This document shows, one piece after another, positions 15,712-25,223 of a DNA stretch of 64,000 nucleotides (position 1 is the first letter of the stretch; each line of letters starts with the position of its first letter). The stretch covers positions 407,331-471,330 of the forward strand of contig KK211086.1 of the NCBI GenBank assembly GCA_000620185.1. The letters run 5' to 3'. Position numbers and translations under genes: made by a program. The stretch comes from Geodermatophilaceae bacterium URHB0062. GTDB taxonomy: Bacteria; Actinomycetota; Actinomycetes; Mycobacteriales; Geodermatophilaceae. The notes under the pieces were generated by a model that saw only the letters and a program-made list of their open reading frames with translations, was not told the DNA's origin and searched no databases.

Positions 15712-17256
15712 ATGACTCGCAAGCGCCCGACCGCAGGCCAGGCAGGCCGGGTCGTCTTCGTCGGCGCAGGGCCGGGCGATCCCGGCATGCTGACCGCGCG
15801 GGCGACCGACGCCCTCGCCGAGGCCGGCCTCGTCCTCGTCGACCCGGACGTCTCGTCCGCCGTCCAGGACGTCGTCCGCGACGCGCACCCCGACGTCGAG
15901 GTCACCCCGGCCGCCGGTGAGCCGGCCGAGGTCGCCAAGGCGGCCGTGGCCGCCGCGAAGAACGGCACCGTCGTCGTCCGGCTCGTCGCCGGCGACCCGT
16001 ACACCAACGACGCCGCGGTGAAGGAGGTGCTGGCCGTCGGCCGCACCTCCGTGCCCTTCGACGTCGTCCCCGGCGTCGCCACCGCGACCGCCGTGCCGGC
16101 CTTCGCCGGCGTGGCCCTCGGCGGCACCGCGGTCACCGCGGACCTGCGCAGCGGCGTGGACCTCGCCGCGCTGGCCGCCGCCGCCGGTTCGGCCGGCGGC
16201 ACGCTGGTGCTGCAGGGCACCGTCGAGGACCTCCCCGACGCCGCCGTGCGGCTGGTCGAGGGCGGCCTGTCCGGCAACACCCCGGTCGTGGTCACCACCG
16301 GCGGCTCCGGGACGGCGCAGAAGAGCGTCGTCGCCAAGCTCGCGGCCGTGGCGGAGAAGAACGCCGGCCTCGACGCCGTGACCGGGCCGATCGTGGCCAC
16401 TGTGGGCACGGCGGTCGACAAGCGCGCCCGCCTGTCGTGGTGGGAGAGCCGCCCGCTGTTCGGCTGGCGCGTGCTGGTGCCCCGCACCAAGGACCAGGCC
16501 GGCGAGATGAGCGACCGGCTGCGCGCCTACGGCGCCGTCCCGGTCGAGGTGCCGACGATCGCGGTCGAGCCGCCGCGCAGCCCCGCGCAGATGGACCGCG
16601 CGATCAAGGGCCTGGTCACCGGCCGCTACGGGTGGATCGTCTTCACGTCGGTCAACGCGGTGAAGGCCGTGCGGGAGAAGTTCGCCGAGCTCGGCCTCGA
16701 CGCCCGTGCGTTCGCGGGTGTGAAGGTCGCCTGCGTCGGCGCGCAGACCGCCGAGGCGGTCCGCGCCTTCGGCATCCAGCCGGAGCTCGTGCCCGCGGGC
16801 GAGCAGTCGAGCCAGGGCCTGCTGGCCGACTTCCCGCCCTACGACGACGTCTTCGACCCGATCGACCGCGTGCTGCTGCCGCACGCCGACATCGCGACCG
16901 AGGCGCTCGCCGCCGGGCTGCAGGAGCGCGGGTGGGAGGTCGACGACGTCACCGCCTACCGCACCGTCCGGGCGGCGCCGCCGGCCGCGAGCGTGCGCGA
17001 GGCGATCAAGGGCGGCGGCTTCGACGCCGTGTGCTTCACCTCGTCGAGCACCGTGCGCAACCTCGTCGGCATCGCCGGCAAGCCGCACGCGAAGACCGTG
17101 GTCGCCGTGATCGGACCGGCCACCGCCGCCAGCGCCACGGAGTTCGGCCTGCGGGTCGACGTGCAGCCCGAGACGGCGGCCGTCGCGCCGCTGGTCGACG
17201 CGCTCGCGGAGTACGCGCTGTCGCTGCGCGAGGCGGAGGACGGCGAGGGCAGGTGA
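15712..17256 (+). CDS. hemD: uroporphyrinogen-III synthase with N-terminal SUMT-like domain
   Basis: 514 residues from the ATG at 15712, which has AGGAG 6 bp upstream; an alternative ATG at 15640 overlaps the hemC stop (ATGA) and adds a 24-residue Thr/Pro-rich head. The N-terminal domain (about 1-240) resembles uroporphyrinogen-III C-methyltransferase (VVFVGAGPGDPGMLTARATD; VVPGVATATAVPAFAG), but the normal GDPFxFGRGGEE loop reads GDPYTNDAAVKE, so methylase activity is doubtful. The C-terminal domain (from LFGWRVLVPRTKDQAGEMS) is HemD, which cyclises hydroxymethylbilane; FTSVNAV, RVLLPHADIATEALA and VCFTSSSTVRNLV are typical. The fusion is common in actinobacteria. Confidence 0.9.
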   Translation: MTRKRPTAGQAGRVVFVGAGPGDPGMLTARATDALAEAGLVLVDPDVSSAVQDVVRDAHPDVEVTPAAGEPAEVAKAAVAAAKNGTVVVRLVAGDPYTNDAAVKEVLAVGRTSVPFDVVPGVATATAVPAFAGVALGGTAVTADLRSGVDLAALAAAAGSAGGTLVLQGTVEDLPDAAVRLVEGGLSGNTPVVVTTGGSGTAQKSVVAKLAAVAEKNAGLDAVTGPIVATVGTAVDKRARLSWWESRPLFGWRVLVPRTKDQAGEMSDRLRAYGAVPVEVPTIAVEPPRSPAQMDRAIKGLVTGRYGWIVFTSVNAVKAVREKFAELGLDARAFAGVKVACVGAQTAEAVRAFGIQPELVPAGEQSSQGLLADFPPYDDVFDPIDRVLLPHADIATEALAAGLQERGWEVDDVTAYRTVRAAPPAASVREAIKGGGFDAVCFTSSSTVRNLVGIAGKPHAKTVVAVIGPATAASATEFGLRVDVQPETAAVAPLVDALAEYALSLREAEDGEGR

Positions 17257-18263
17257 CCAACCCCGGCATCGGTGGGGTGGGCGGGGGCAATTTCGCGCGC
17301 GGGCGCCGGCTCCGGTCGACGCCCGCGCTGCGGCGGCTGACCGCGCAGACCCGGCTGGCGCCGGCGGACTTCGTGCTGCCGGTGTTCGTCAAGCAGGGCA
17401 TCGAGGCGCCGGTGCCGATCGGCTCGATGCCCGGCGTCGTGCAGCACACGCTGGACTCGCTGCGGAAGGCCGCCCACGAGGCGGCCGACGCCGGCATCGG
17501 CGGGATCATGCTGTTCGGCATCCCGTCGGAGAAGGACCCGGTCGGCTCGCAGGCCGACGCCGCCGACGGGATCGTCAACGTCGCCCTGCAGCAGCTGCGG
17601 GCCGACCTCGGCGACGAGCTCGTGCTGCTGGCCGACCTGTGCCTGTGCGAGTACACCGACCACGGGCACTGCGGCGTCGTCACGCCGGCGGGCGTCGTCG
17701 ACAACGACCCCACGCTCGACCGGTACGCCGCCGTGGCGATCGCCCAGGCCCAGGCCGGCGCCCACGTCATCGCGCCCAGCGGGATGATGGACGGCCAGGT
17801 CGCGGCGATCCGGAAGGCTTTGGACGGCGCCGCTTTCACGGAGACGCCGATCCTGGCCTACGCGGCCAAGTACGCGAGCGGCTTCTACGGTCCCTTCCGC
17901 GAGGCGGCCGAGGGGGCGCCGCAGTTCGGCGACCGCTCGACGTACCAGATGGACCCCCCGAATGCCGACGAGGCGCTGCGCGAGGTGGCCCAGGACCTCG
18001 CCGAGGGGGCCGACGCCGTCATGGTCAAGCCGGCGCTGCCCTACCTCGACATCGTGGCCCGGGTCGCCGACGCGGTGCAGGTGCCGGTGAGCGCGTACCA
18101 GGTCAGCGGCGAGTACGCGATGGTCGAGGCGGCCGCAGCCAACGGCTGGATCGACCGCGACCGCGCCATCCTCGAGACGCTCACCGCGATCCGGCGGGCC
18201 GGTGCGGGCACGGTGCTGACGTACTGGGCGGTCGAGGCCGCGCGCCTGCTCGCCCGCTCCTGA
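17253..18263 (+). CDS. hemB: delta-aminolevulinic acid dehydratase (porphobilinogen synthase)
   Basis: 336 residues. It condenses two 5-aminolevulinates to porphobilinogen. The active-site Zn ligands are visible in [15 protein letters not shown] (Cys130, Cys132, Cys140), indicating a zinc-dependent enzyme. Schiff-base lysines lie in [15 protein letters not shown] (Lys206) and [12 protein letters not shown] (Lys259). The start overlaps the hemD stop by 4 bp (GTGA). The pathway order in the operon is A, C, D, B, then L after one unknown gene. Confidence 0.96.
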   Translation: MTNPGIGGVGGGNFARGRRLRSTPALRRLTAQTRLAPADFVLPVFVKQGIEAPVPIGSMPGVVQHTLDSLRKAAHEAADAGIGGIMLFGIPSEKDPVGSQADAADGIVNVALQQLRADLGDELVLLADLCLCEYTDHGHCGVVTPAGVVDNDPTLDRYAAVAIAQAQAGAHVIAPSGMMDGQVAAIRKALDGAAFTETPILAYAAKYASGFYGPFREAAEGAPQFGDRSTYQMDPPNADEALREVAQDLAEGADAVMVKPALPYLDIVARVADAVQVPVSAYQVSGEYAMVEAAAANGWIDRDRAILETLTAIRRAGAGTVLTYWAVEAARLLARS

Positions 18264-18280
18264 CCGGGGGGTCCGGAACC

Positions 18281-18763
18281 GTGGGCGGCTATGTCGAGCC
18301 GGGCGGGTCCTGGCGACCGTTCTGGCTGGTCGCCGGGGCGCTCGGATTCTTCCTGGTGCTCGACCTGGTGCTGCCGGGCGGCGACGTCCCGGCCCTCTAC
18401 TGGGTGGTCGCGATCGTGGCCGTGCTCGGCGTCGTCGCCGTCGGCTGCCTGTCGGGCCGGCGGGTCTGGACCGTGCGCCTGGACGACGACGGGCTGTCCG
18501 TCGGTCGCGAGACGGTGCCGCTCCGGGACATCGACGCCGAGCACCTTCGGGCCGTGGATTCCGGGGTGGACGCCGGCGCTCCCGTGCTCGGCGGGGGCTG
18601 GTCGCTGCCCAAGGGACGCACGGGTCTGCCGCTGCGGCTGACCGACGGGCGGACGGTGCTGGTGCCCACCCGCGAGCCCGCGGCCCTGCACGAGGCGCTC
18701 GTGGGCCGCGTGTCCGACACCACCGGCGGGTCGCCAGGTTCGCAGGGGACACTGGGACGGTGA
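18281..18763 (+). CDS. small membrane protein of unknown function between hemB and hemL
   Basis: 160 residues from a GTG with a G-rich sequence just upstream. Two hydrophobic helices (about 14-33 and 38-58) are followed by a compact beta-rich domain ([20 protein letters not shown]) and a C-terminal [15 protein letters not shown] segment. The architecture, two helices then a PH-like domain ending in a TREP..L..AL motif, is reminiscent of DUF3093 proteins, but this is not certain. It is coupled to hemL by a 4-bp overlap, so it is co-expressed with the heme pathway. It has no Cys/His cluster that would suggest metal or heme binding. Confidence 0.75.
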   Translation: MGGYVEPGGSWRPFWLVAGALGFFLVLDLVLPGGDVPALYWVVAIVAVLGVVAVGCLSGRRVWTVRLDDDGLSVGRETVPLRDIDAEHLRAVDSGVDAGAPVLGGGWSLPKGRTGLPLRLTDGRTVLVPTREPAALHEALVGRVSDTTGGSPGSQGTLGR

Positions 18764-20091
18764 CCTCGCTGGACAGCTCCTCCTACACCTACGAGGCCCC
18801 GGTCTCGGCCGACCTGTTCGCCCGGGCGCAGGCGATCACGCCGGGCGGGGTGAACAGCCCGGTCCGCGCCTTCCGCGCCGTCGGCGGCACCCCGCGCTTC
18901 ATGACCGAGGGCTCCGGTCCCTGGATCACCGACGCCGACGGACGGCGCTACGTCGACCTGGTCAGCTCGTGGGGGCCGATGATCCTGGGGCACGCGCACC
19001 CGGCCGTGGTGGAGGCCGTCACCGCCGCCGCCCGCCGCGGGTTCTCGTTCGGGGCGCCCACCGAGGGTGAGCTCGACCTCGCCGAGGAGATCCGCGACCG
19101 GATGCCCCCGGTCGAGCGGGTGCGCCTGGTCAACTCCGGCACGGAGGCCGTGCTCTCCGCCGTCCGCCTGGCGCGCGGGGCCACCGGCCGGCCGCTGGTC
19201 GTGAAGTTCGCCGGCCACTACCACGGTCACGTGGACGCCCTGCTCGCCTCGGCCGGCTCCGGCGTCGCCACCCTCGGCCTGCCCGACACCCCCGGCGTGA
19301 CGACCGGGGCCGCCGCCGACACCGTCGTCCTGCCGTACAACGACGTGGCGGCGGTCGAGGCCGTGTTCGCCGAGCGCGGGGCCGACATCGCCTGCGTCAT
19401 CAGCGAGGCGGCCGCCGGCAACATGGGCGTCGTCCCGCCGCTGGACGGGTTCAACGCCGCGCTCCGCCGCATCACCGCCGCGCACGGCACGCTGCTGATC
19501 CTCGACGAGGTCATGACGGGTTTCCGGGTGTCGCGCTCGGGCTGGTACGGCATCGATCCGGTCGACGCCGACCTGTTCACCTTCGGCAAGGTCATGGGCG
19601 GCGGGTTGCCGACGGCGGCGTTCGGGGGCCGGACCGACCTCATGGAGCAGCTCGCGCCGGTCGGGCCGGTCTACCAGGCGGGCACGCTGTCGGGGAACCC
19701 GATCGCCGTCGCCGCGGGCCTGGCCACGCTGCGGCAGTGCACCGACGAGGTCTACGCGCGCTGCGACGAGGTCGCCGCGGTGCTGCGCGGCGCCGCCAGC
19801 GCCGCGCTGTTCGCCGCGGGCGTCCCGCACCGCGTCCAGCAGGCCGGCTCGATGTTCTCCGTCTTCTTCGTCCCCGACGAGCGTCAGGTGCGCGACTACG
19901 ACGACGCCCGCACCCAGGACGTCGCCCGCTACACCGCCTTCTTCCACGCCCTGCTGGCCCGCGGAGTCTACCTGCCGCCGTCGGCGTTCGAGTCCTGGTT
20001 CGTCAACGCCGCGCTGTCCGGGGAGGCGCTGGACCGGGTGCTCGACGCGCTGCCTGCCGCGGCGCGTGCCGCCGCCGAGGTGGGGGCGTGA
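18760..20091 (+). CDS. hemL: glutamate-1-semialdehyde 2,1-aminomutase
   Basis: 443 residues. A PLP enzyme converting glutamate-1-semialdehyde to 5-aminolevulinate. The class-III aminotransferase fold is evident: [18 protein letters not shown] at the N terminus, [31 protein letters not shown], and the PLP lysine Lys277 in [19 protein letters not shown]. The GTG start overlaps the preceding gene by 4 bp and the stop overlaps the mutase gene. Confidence 0.96.
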   Translation: MTSLDSSSYTYEAPVSADLFARAQAITPGGVNSPVRAFRAVGGTPRFMTEGSGPWITDADGRRYVDLVSSWGPMILGHAHPAVVEAVTAAARRGFSFGAPTEGELDLAEEIRDRMPPVERVRLVNSGTEAVLSAVRLARGATGRPLVVKFAGHYHGHVDALLASAGSGVATLGLPDTPGVTTGAAADTVVLPYNDVAAVEAVFAERGADIACVISEAAAGNMGVVPPLDGFNAALRRITAAHGTLLILDEVMTGFRVSRSGWYGIDPVDADLFTFGKVMGGGLPTAAFGGRTDLMEQLAPVGPVYQAGTLSGNPIAVAAGLATLRQCTDEVYARCDEVAAVLRGAASAALFAAGVPHRVQQAGSMFSVFFVPDERQVRDYDDARTQDVARYTAFFHALLARGVYLPPSAFESWFVNAALSGEALDRVLDALPAAARAAAEVGA

Positions 20092-20723
20092 CGGAACGGA
20101 CGACCGTGCACCTGCTCCGGCACGGCGAGGTGCACAACCCCGGCAAGATCCTCTACGGCCGGCTGCCGGGGTTCCGGCTGTCCACCACCGGCGAGGCGAT
20201 GGCGCTGGCCGCCGCCGAGTGGTTCACCGGCCGCGACATCACGCACCTGGTCTCCAGCCCGCTCGAGCGCGCCCAGCAGACCGCCGCTCCGCTCGCCAAG
20301 GCGCTGTCCCTGCCGGTGGCGATCGACGACCGGCTGATCGAGGCCGGCAACGCCTTCGAGGGCCTCGCGGTCGCCGGTGGTGCCGGCGTCTTCCGCGCCC
20401 CGGGCAACTGGTGGAAGCTCCGCAACCCGTTCCGGCCGTCGTGGGGTGAGCCCTACGTCGAGATCGCCGCCCGGATGCTCGCCGCGGCCGAGGCCGCCCG
20501 CGACGCCGCCCGGGGCCACGAGGCCGTCCTCGTCAGCCACCAGCTGCCGATCTGGACCCTGCGGCTGCACGTGGAGGGACGCCGATACGCGCACGACCCG
20601 CGCCGCCGGCAGTGCGCCCTGGCCAGCGTCACGTCCCTCACCTACGACGGAGACCGCGTCTCCGGCGTGGGCTACGCCGAGCCGGCGGGGGCGACCGACC
20701 CGGACGCGGTGCCCGGCGCATGA
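20088..20723 (+). CDS. histidine phosphatase family protein (phosphoglycerate mutase-like)
   Basis: 211 residues. The catalytic RHG motif is [20 protein letters not shown] at the N terminus, with [13 protein letters not shown] and the second His in [15 protein letters not shown]. Such enzymes dephosphorylate diverse small molecules through a phosphohistidine. It sits between hemL and the thioredoxin resA with 4-bp overlaps on both sides, as Rv0525 does in M. tuberculosis, so a role linked to heme or cytochrome assembly is possible. The substrate is unknown. Confidence 0.9.
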   Translation: MTERTTVHLLRHGEVHNPGKILYGRLPGFRLSTTGEAMALAAAEWFTGRDITHLVSSPLERAQQTAAPLAKALSLPVAIDDRLIEAGNAFEGLAVAGGAGVFRAPGNWWKLRNPFRPSWGEPYVEIAARMLAAAEAARDAARGHEAVLVSHQLPIWTLRLHVEGRRYAHDPRRRQCALASVTSLTYDGDRVSGVGYAEPAGATDPDAVPGA

Positions 20724-21364
20724 CCACCCCACGAAAACGCTCCGCCGGCGCTCCACGTTTCCGCGGGGACCGCGGGTGGAGACGGCTGCTGACGGCGCTC
20801 GCCTGCGCGGCCCTGCTCACGGGCTGCTCGACCGGTTCGCACGCCGTCGACGTCAACAACGGGGGTGAGTTCCGCTTCGTCCAGGGCACGCCCTCGGGCG
20901 AGGTGATCCCCGAGGGGCAGCGGGCGTCCGCGCCGGACTTCAGCGGCCGGCTGCTGGGCAGCGGGGACCGGTTCGACTCCTCGCAGCTGGACGGGCAGAT
21001 CGGCGTCCTGAACTTCTGGGGTTCCTGGTGCGCGCCCTGCCGCGTGGAGACGCCGGAGTTCAGCGAGGTCGCCGCGGATCTCGCCGACGACGGCGTGCAG
21101 TTCCTCGGCATCAACGTCAAGGAGACCGACGAGCAGTTCGCGACGGCGTTCGTCGACCGGTTCCACATCTCCTTCCCCTCGCTGTACGACCCGCGCGGCG
21201 AGGTCGCCCTCGCGTTCCGGGACTACCCGGCGAACGCGATCCCGTCGACGATCGTGCTCGACCCGCAGGGCCGGGTGGCCGCGGTGTACACCGGCACGGT
21301 GTCGCAGAAGGACCTGCGCACGGTGCTCGACCGGCTGCGGAAGGAGGGGAGCGCCGGTGGGTGA
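20720..21364 (+). CDS. resA: thioredoxin-like lipoprotein for cytochrome c maturation (ResA/CcsX-like)
   Basis: 214 residues. The N terminus has a basic stretch, a hydrophobic helix and a lipobox ALLTGC (Cys36), predicting an outward-facing lipoprotein. The thioredoxin domain carries the redox motif WCAPC (Cys104, Cys107) and the cis-Pro segment NAIPSTIVLD. ResA-type proteins reduce the CXXCH cysteines of apocytochrome c before heme attachment. It is the first of four coupled genes (resA-ccdA-resB-ccsB) forming a complete system II. Confidence 0.93.
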   Translation: MTTPRKRSAGAPRFRGDRGWRRLLTALACAALLTGCSTGSHAVDVNNGGEFRFVQGTPSGEVIPEGQRASAPDFSGRLLGSGDRFDSSQLDGQIGVLNFWGSWCAPCRVETPEFSEVAADLADDGVQFLGINVKETDEQFATAFVDRFHISFPSLYDPRGEVALAFRDYPANAIPSTIVLDPQGRVAAVYTGTVSQKDLRTVLDRLRKEGSAGG

Positions 21365-22166
21365 GACCTTCCGCAGCCTGGTGACCGACGGCCCCCTGCT
21401 CGTGGCGGCGGCGGTCGCGGCCCTCGTCGGGCTGATCAGCTTCGCCTCGCCCTGCGTGCTGCCGCTCGTGCCCGGCTACCTCTCCTACGTCGCCGGGCTG
21501 GTCGGCACCCCGTCGGTCGCCGCTCCCGCGCCGGCCGGTGGGGGGACGACGGCGACCGCCGTGCGCACCGAGGTCGCCCCGCGCCGCCGGATGGTGGCCG
21601 GCGCCCTGCTGTTCGTGCTGGGGTTCAGCGCCGTCTTCGTCGCCTTCGCCACGGCCTTCGGCGGCCTGGGCCGGCTCATGCTCGAGTACACCGACGTCCT
21701 CGACCGGGTGTTCGGCGTGGTCACGGTGCTGGTCGGCCTGGGCTTCCTCGGCTGGCTGCCATTGCTGCAGCGCACCAAGCGGCTCTCGGCCCGGCCGGCC
21801 GCCGGGCTGGCGGGCGCGCCGCTGCTGGGGATCGTCTTCGGGCTGGGCTGGACGCCGTGCCTGGGCCCCACCCTCGCCGCCGTGTACTCGCTGGCGCTCT
21901 CCGAGGCGACGGCGGCGCGGGGGGCGGTGCTGGGGCTCGCCTACTGCCTCGGCCTCGGCGTGCCCTTCGTGCTCGTGGCCCTCGGCGCGCGCTGGGCGGT
22001 CGGCGCCACCGCGGTGCTGCGCCGGCACGCACGCACCGTCACCCGCGTCGGTGGCGTCGTCCTCGTGCTGGTCGGCGTGCTGCTGCTGACCGGCGCCTGG
22101 ACCGAGCTCATGGGCTGGCTGCGCTCGTGGCTGGCGGCGACCGGGTTCGGGGAGTCGGCACTATGA
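21357..22166 (+). CDS. ccdA: cytochrome c biogenesis protein CcdA (thiol:disulfide transporter)
   Basis: 269 residues with about six transmembrane helices. The two redox cysteines typical of the family are Cys33 in FASPCVLPLVPGYLSYVAG and Cys168 in LGWTPCLGPTLA. CcdA passes electrons from cytoplasmic thioredoxin across the membrane to ResA. A short Pro/Ala/Gly-rich loop (about 50-75) is inserted after helix 1. The GTG start overlaps resA by 8 bp. Confidence 0.95.
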   Translation: MGETFRSLVTDGPLLVAAAVAALVGLISFASPCVLPLVPGYLSYVAGLVGTPSVAAPAPAGGGTTATAVRTEVAPRRRMVAGALLFVLGFSAVFVAFATAFGGLGRLMLEYTDVLDRVFGVVTVLVGLGFLGWLPLLQRTKRLSARPAAGLAGAPLLGIVFGLGWTPCLGPTLAAVYSLALSEATAARGAVLGLAYCLGLGVPFVLVALGARWAVGATAVLRRHARTVTRVGGVVLVLVGVLLLTGAWTELMGWLRSWLAATGFGESAL

Positions 22167-23764
22167 CCGTCCTCGACCGGCCGACGGGCGTCTCCGCGCC
22201 CGGGCCCTCGATGCCGCGGCGCGGTGCCGGGCTGCTGCTCCGGTGGTGGCGCCGGCTCACCGCGATGCGGACGGCGATCATCCTGCTGTTCCTGCTGGCG
22301 CTGGCCGCCGTCCCCGGGTCGCTGCTGCCGCAGCGCTCGCTGTCGCAGAACAACGTCAACACGTACTTCACCGACCACCCGACGCTCGCGCCGGTGCTCG
22401 ACCGGCTCTACCTGTTCGACGTCTTCAGCTCGCCGTGGTTCGCCGCGGTGTACCTGCTGCTGTTCGTCTCGCTGATCGGCTGCGTGCTGCCCCGTGGGCT
22501 CGAGCACGCCCGCGCGATGGGCGCGGCGCCGCCCCCGGCCCCGCGCACCCTGACCCGGCTGCCCGACTCCGGCCGGCTGCCGACGGAGCTGCCCGCGGGC
22601 GAGGCGCTGGACGTGGTGGAGGAGGAGCTCCGGGTCCGCCGCTTCCGCGTGGTGCGTCGCGCGGGGGAGCTGTCGGCCGAGAAGGGCTACCTCAAGGAGA
22701 CCGGCAACGTCCTGTTCCACCTCTCGCTGATCGCGCTGCTGCTGGGCCTGGCAGGGGGAAAGCTCTGGGGCTACGAGGGCAGCATCCTGGTCACCGAGGG
22801 CCAGGGCTTCTGCAACTCCTTCCAGCAGTACGACACCTACTCGTCGGGGCCGCTGGTCGACAGCGCCGACCTGACCCCGCTGTGCATCGACCTCGCCGAC
22901 TTCCGCGCCGAGTACGAGCCGAACCTCACCGCCTCCTCGTTCACCGCCGGCATCACCTACGGCCCGCCCGGCGAGAAGGGGCGGCCCGCCACCATCGGGG
23001 TCAACCACCCGCTGCGGGTCGACGGCGACCGGGTCTACGTGACCGGGCACGGCTTCAGCCCCACGTTCACCGTCACCGCGCCCGACGGCACGACCTTCCG
23101 CGACGTCTCGCAGCCGTTCCTGCCCACCGACCAGTCGACTATGTCCAGCGAGGGCGCGCTCAAGCTGCCCGACCTCGGGGCCGACGGCGACAAGCAGCTG
23201 GCGCTCCAGGGCTTCTTCGCGCCCACGGGGGTCGTGCGGGGCGGCATCCTCACGTCGGTCGACCCCCGGCCGCTGGTCCCGCAGGTCGCGATCGTGGCCT
23301 ACCAGGGGTACCTCGGCCTGGACTCCGGGATCCCGCAGTCGGTGTACTCGCTGGACCCGAGCCAGATCGAGCGCGGCCGGCTCGAGCGGGTCGGGGCGGC
23401 CAACCTCGAGGTGGGGCAGTCGCTGGCGCTGCCCGACGGCACGTCGATCACCTTCAGCGGCTACCGCGAGTTCGCCTCCCTGCAGTTCTCGCACGACCCC
23501 GGCCAGGTGTGGGTCCTCGGCGCCGCCATCGCGCTGCTGGCCGGCCTGCTGGGCATGCTCCTGCTGCGCCGGGAGCGCGTCTTCGCCCGGGCGGCGCCCG
23601 ACGAGGACGGCGGCGGTAGCGTGCTGACCGTCGCCTCCCTGACCCGCGGCAGCGGGGAGAGCGGGCCGCGGTTCGCGGCCCTGTCCGACGACCTGCGGAC
23701 CGCGCTCGACGCCCGCACCCGAACCCCGCACCCGCAGACCGGAGGACCACCGCGTGACTCCTGA
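22163..23764 (+). CDS. resB: cytochrome c biogenesis protein ResB (Ccs1)
   Basis: 533 residues. Hydrophobic helices occur near 45-65, 95-115, 190-205 and 450-475, with a large extracytoplasmic domain between the last two, the normal ResB topology. Family segments are SLLPQRSLSQNNVNTYFTDH, VSLIGCVLPRGLEHARAM and the late YREFASLQFSHDPGQVWVLG. ResB and CcsB together form the heme-delivery and heme-ligation complex for c-type cytochromes. It overlaps ccdA by 4 bp and ccsB by 11 bp. Confidence 0.95.
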   Translation: MTVLDRPTGVSAPGPSMPRRGAGLLLRWWRRLTAMRTAIILLFLLALAAVPGSLLPQRSLSQNNVNTYFTDHPTLAPVLDRLYLFDVFSSPWFAAVYLLLFVSLIGCVLPRGLEHARAMGAAPPPAPRTLTRLPDSGRLPTELPAGEALDVVEEELRVRRFRVVRRAGELSAEKGYLKETGNVLFHLSLIALLLGLAGGKLWGYEGSILVTEGQGFCNSFQQYDTYSSGPLVDSADLTPLCIDLADFRAEYEPNLTASSFTAGITYGPPGEKGRPATIGVNHPLRVDGDRVYVTGHGFSPTFTVTAPDGTTFRDVSQPFLPTDQSTMSSEGALKLPDLGADGDKQLALQGFFAPTGVVRGGILTSVDPRPLVPQVAIVAYQGYLGLDSGIPQSVYSLDPSQIERGRLERVGAANLEVGQSLALPDGTSITFSGYREFASLQFSHDPGQVWVLGAAIALLAGLLGMLLLRRERVFARAAPDEDGGGSVLTVASLTRGSGESGPRFAALSDDLRTALDARTRTPHPQTGGPPRDS

Positions 23765-24713
23765 CCAGTCACTGGCCGAGCTGTCCGACCACCTGTTCAC
23801 AGTCGGCGTCGCGCTGTACTCGCTGGCCGTGGTCGTCTTCTGCGCGCAGCTCGCGTTCGGCCGCCGGCCCGCCCTGGTGGGGGCGGGCGCCCCCGTTCTC
23901 GATCCGGTGGCCGATCCGGACGTCGAGTCGGAACGCGGCCGCCGCTGGGGGCTGGCCGCCATGGCCCTCACGGTGCTCGGCGCCGTCGCCCAGGCCGGCG
24001 TGCTCGTCACCCGTGGGCTGGCCACCGACCGGCTGCCCTGGGGCAACATGTACGAGTTCGCGACGGCGACGGTGCTGGTCGCCGTGGTCGCCTACATCCT
24101 GTTGGCCCTCCGGTCGCCCGGGCTGCGGCACATCGGCGTCTTCGTGCTCGCCCCCGTCGTGCTGGCCCTGGTGCTCATCGGCCTGTTCCTCTACGCCGAG
24201 GCCGGGCCGCTGGTGGCCGCCCTGCGCTCGTACTGGCTGGCCATCCACGTGACCACCGCGATCCTCGGGTTCGGGATCTTCTTCGTCAGCGGCATCGCCA
24301 GCGTGCTGTACCTGGTCCGCATCCGGTCCGACGCCCGCGAGCAGGAGGCGCGCGCCGCCGGGGAGCCGGTCGCCGACGGCATCGTGTCGCGGCTGCCCGC
24401 CGCAGCGAGCCTCGATCGCGTCGCCCACCGCACCGCCGTGTTCGGCTTCCCGATCTGGACCTTCGCGGTCATCGCGGGCGCGATCTGGGCCGAGAGCGCG
24501 TGGGGCCGCTTCTGGGGCTGGGACCCGAAGGAGACCTGGGCGTTCATCGCGTGGGTCGTCTACGCCGGGTACCTGCACGCCCGCACCACGGCCGGCTGGC
24601 GGGGGCAGCCCGCGGCCTGGGTCAACGTGGTCGGCCTGGTCGTGATGGTGTTCAACCTGCTGTTCGTCAACATGGTGTCGACCGGGCTGCACAGCTACGC
24701 CGGCGTCGGCTGA
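23754..24713 (+). CDS. ccsB: c-type cytochrome biogenesis protein CcsB (CcsA family)
   Basis: 319 residues with about eight transmembrane helices. The tryptophan-rich heme-binding WWD domain reads WGRFWGWDPKETWAFIAWVV, flanked by conserved His residues (AIHVTTAILGFG; YLHARTTAGW). It transports heme outward and ligates it to apocytochrome with ResB. It is the last gene of the long rex-hem-ccs run and is followed by a 140-bp gap. Confidence 0.95.
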   Translation: MTPDQSLAELSDHLFTVGVALYSLAVVVFCAQLAFGRRPALVGAGAPVLDPVADPDVESERGRRWGLAAMALTVLGAVAQAGVLVTRGLATDRLPWGNMYEFATATVLVAVVAYILLALRSPGLRHIGVFVLAPVVLALVLIGLFLYAEAGPLVAALRSYWLAIHVTTAILGFGIFFVSGIASVLYLVRIRSDAREQEARAAGEPVADGIVSRLPAAASLDRVAHRTAVFGFPIWTFAVIAGAIWAESAWGRFWGWDPKETWAFIAWVVYAGYLHARTTAGWRGQPAAWVNVVGLVVMVFNLLFVNMVSTGLHSYAGVG

Positions 24714-24853
24714 GCCGTCGTCGTCCGGTCACCGTCGGTGATCCAGCGGTACGGGTGGGACCAGTAGGTGACTATTGTCCGACCTGCGTGTTTCCATGTG
24801 CCGCATGAGCGTGGCGTCGAAGCGGCCGGACCAGTTCCCGACGGCGGTGGACC
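24714..24853 (+). promoter_or_regulatory. intergenic region after ccsB with weak hairpin, -10-like box and mini-ORF
   Basis: A 7-bp hairpin (GGTCACC 24727-24733 / GGTGATC 24737-24743, one G-T pair) may terminate ccs transcription. TATTGT (24773-24778) resembles a -10 box but lacks a -35 partner. An 18-codon reading frame, ATG at 24805 to TAG at 24861, overlaps the GTG start of the next gene by 8 bp and could couple its translation. None of these is strong alone. Confidence 0.3.
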
Positions 24854-25168
24854 GTGGGTAGGCACGCCGCCGCCGACGGCGCCCCGGCGGATCCGCTCGT
24901 GGCCGCCGCGCTCACCCGGCGGGCCGCTGTCGCCACCCGGAGCGACGCCGGCGAGGAGGGCGGGCTCGGTGGTCTGGGCTGGCCCGGTCCGCCGGCACCC
25001 GGCGACGGTCGGACCGGCTGGCCCGGAGGCGGCGTCGACGACGTGCCCGCGGTCCCTGCGCCGGAGGCGGCGCCGGTGACGGAGCCCGTGGCAGAGCCCG
25101 CCGCGGAGCCCGCGCCGGCGGAGGGCCGCCGTGGCTGGCGGCGGCTGTTCCGCCAGCGCGCCGCCTAG
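24854..25168 (+). CDS. hypothetical protein, Pro/Ala/Glu-rich
   Basis: 104 residues. The N-terminal part is ADPLVAAALTRRAAVATRSD; the middle is Gly/Pro-rich (GGLGGLGWPGPPAPGDGRTG) and the tail is a PEAAPVTEPVAEPAAEPAP stretch followed by a basic RRGWRRLFRQRAA end. It has no membrane segment and no recognised domain. Composition suggests an intrinsically disordered protein with a cationic amphipathic tail that could touch membrane or nucleic acid. The start is uncertain, and it could be a non-conserved frame. Confidence 0.5.
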   Translation: MGRHAAADGAPADPLVAAALTRRAAVATRSDAGEEGGLGGLGWPGPPAPGDGRTGWPGGGVDDVPAVPAPEAAPVTEPVAEPAAEPAPAEGRRGWRRLFRQRAA

Positions 25169-25223
25169 CGTTCAGGCCTAGCGTTCAGGCCGGGCGTTCA
25201 GGCGGAGCGCTCGGACGAGGGGC

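Noticed and set aside
21941-24049. 702-codon minus-strand frame opposite resB/ccsB
   Set aside because: No domain and composition typical of a GC-rich shadow; plus-strand genes are unambiguous.
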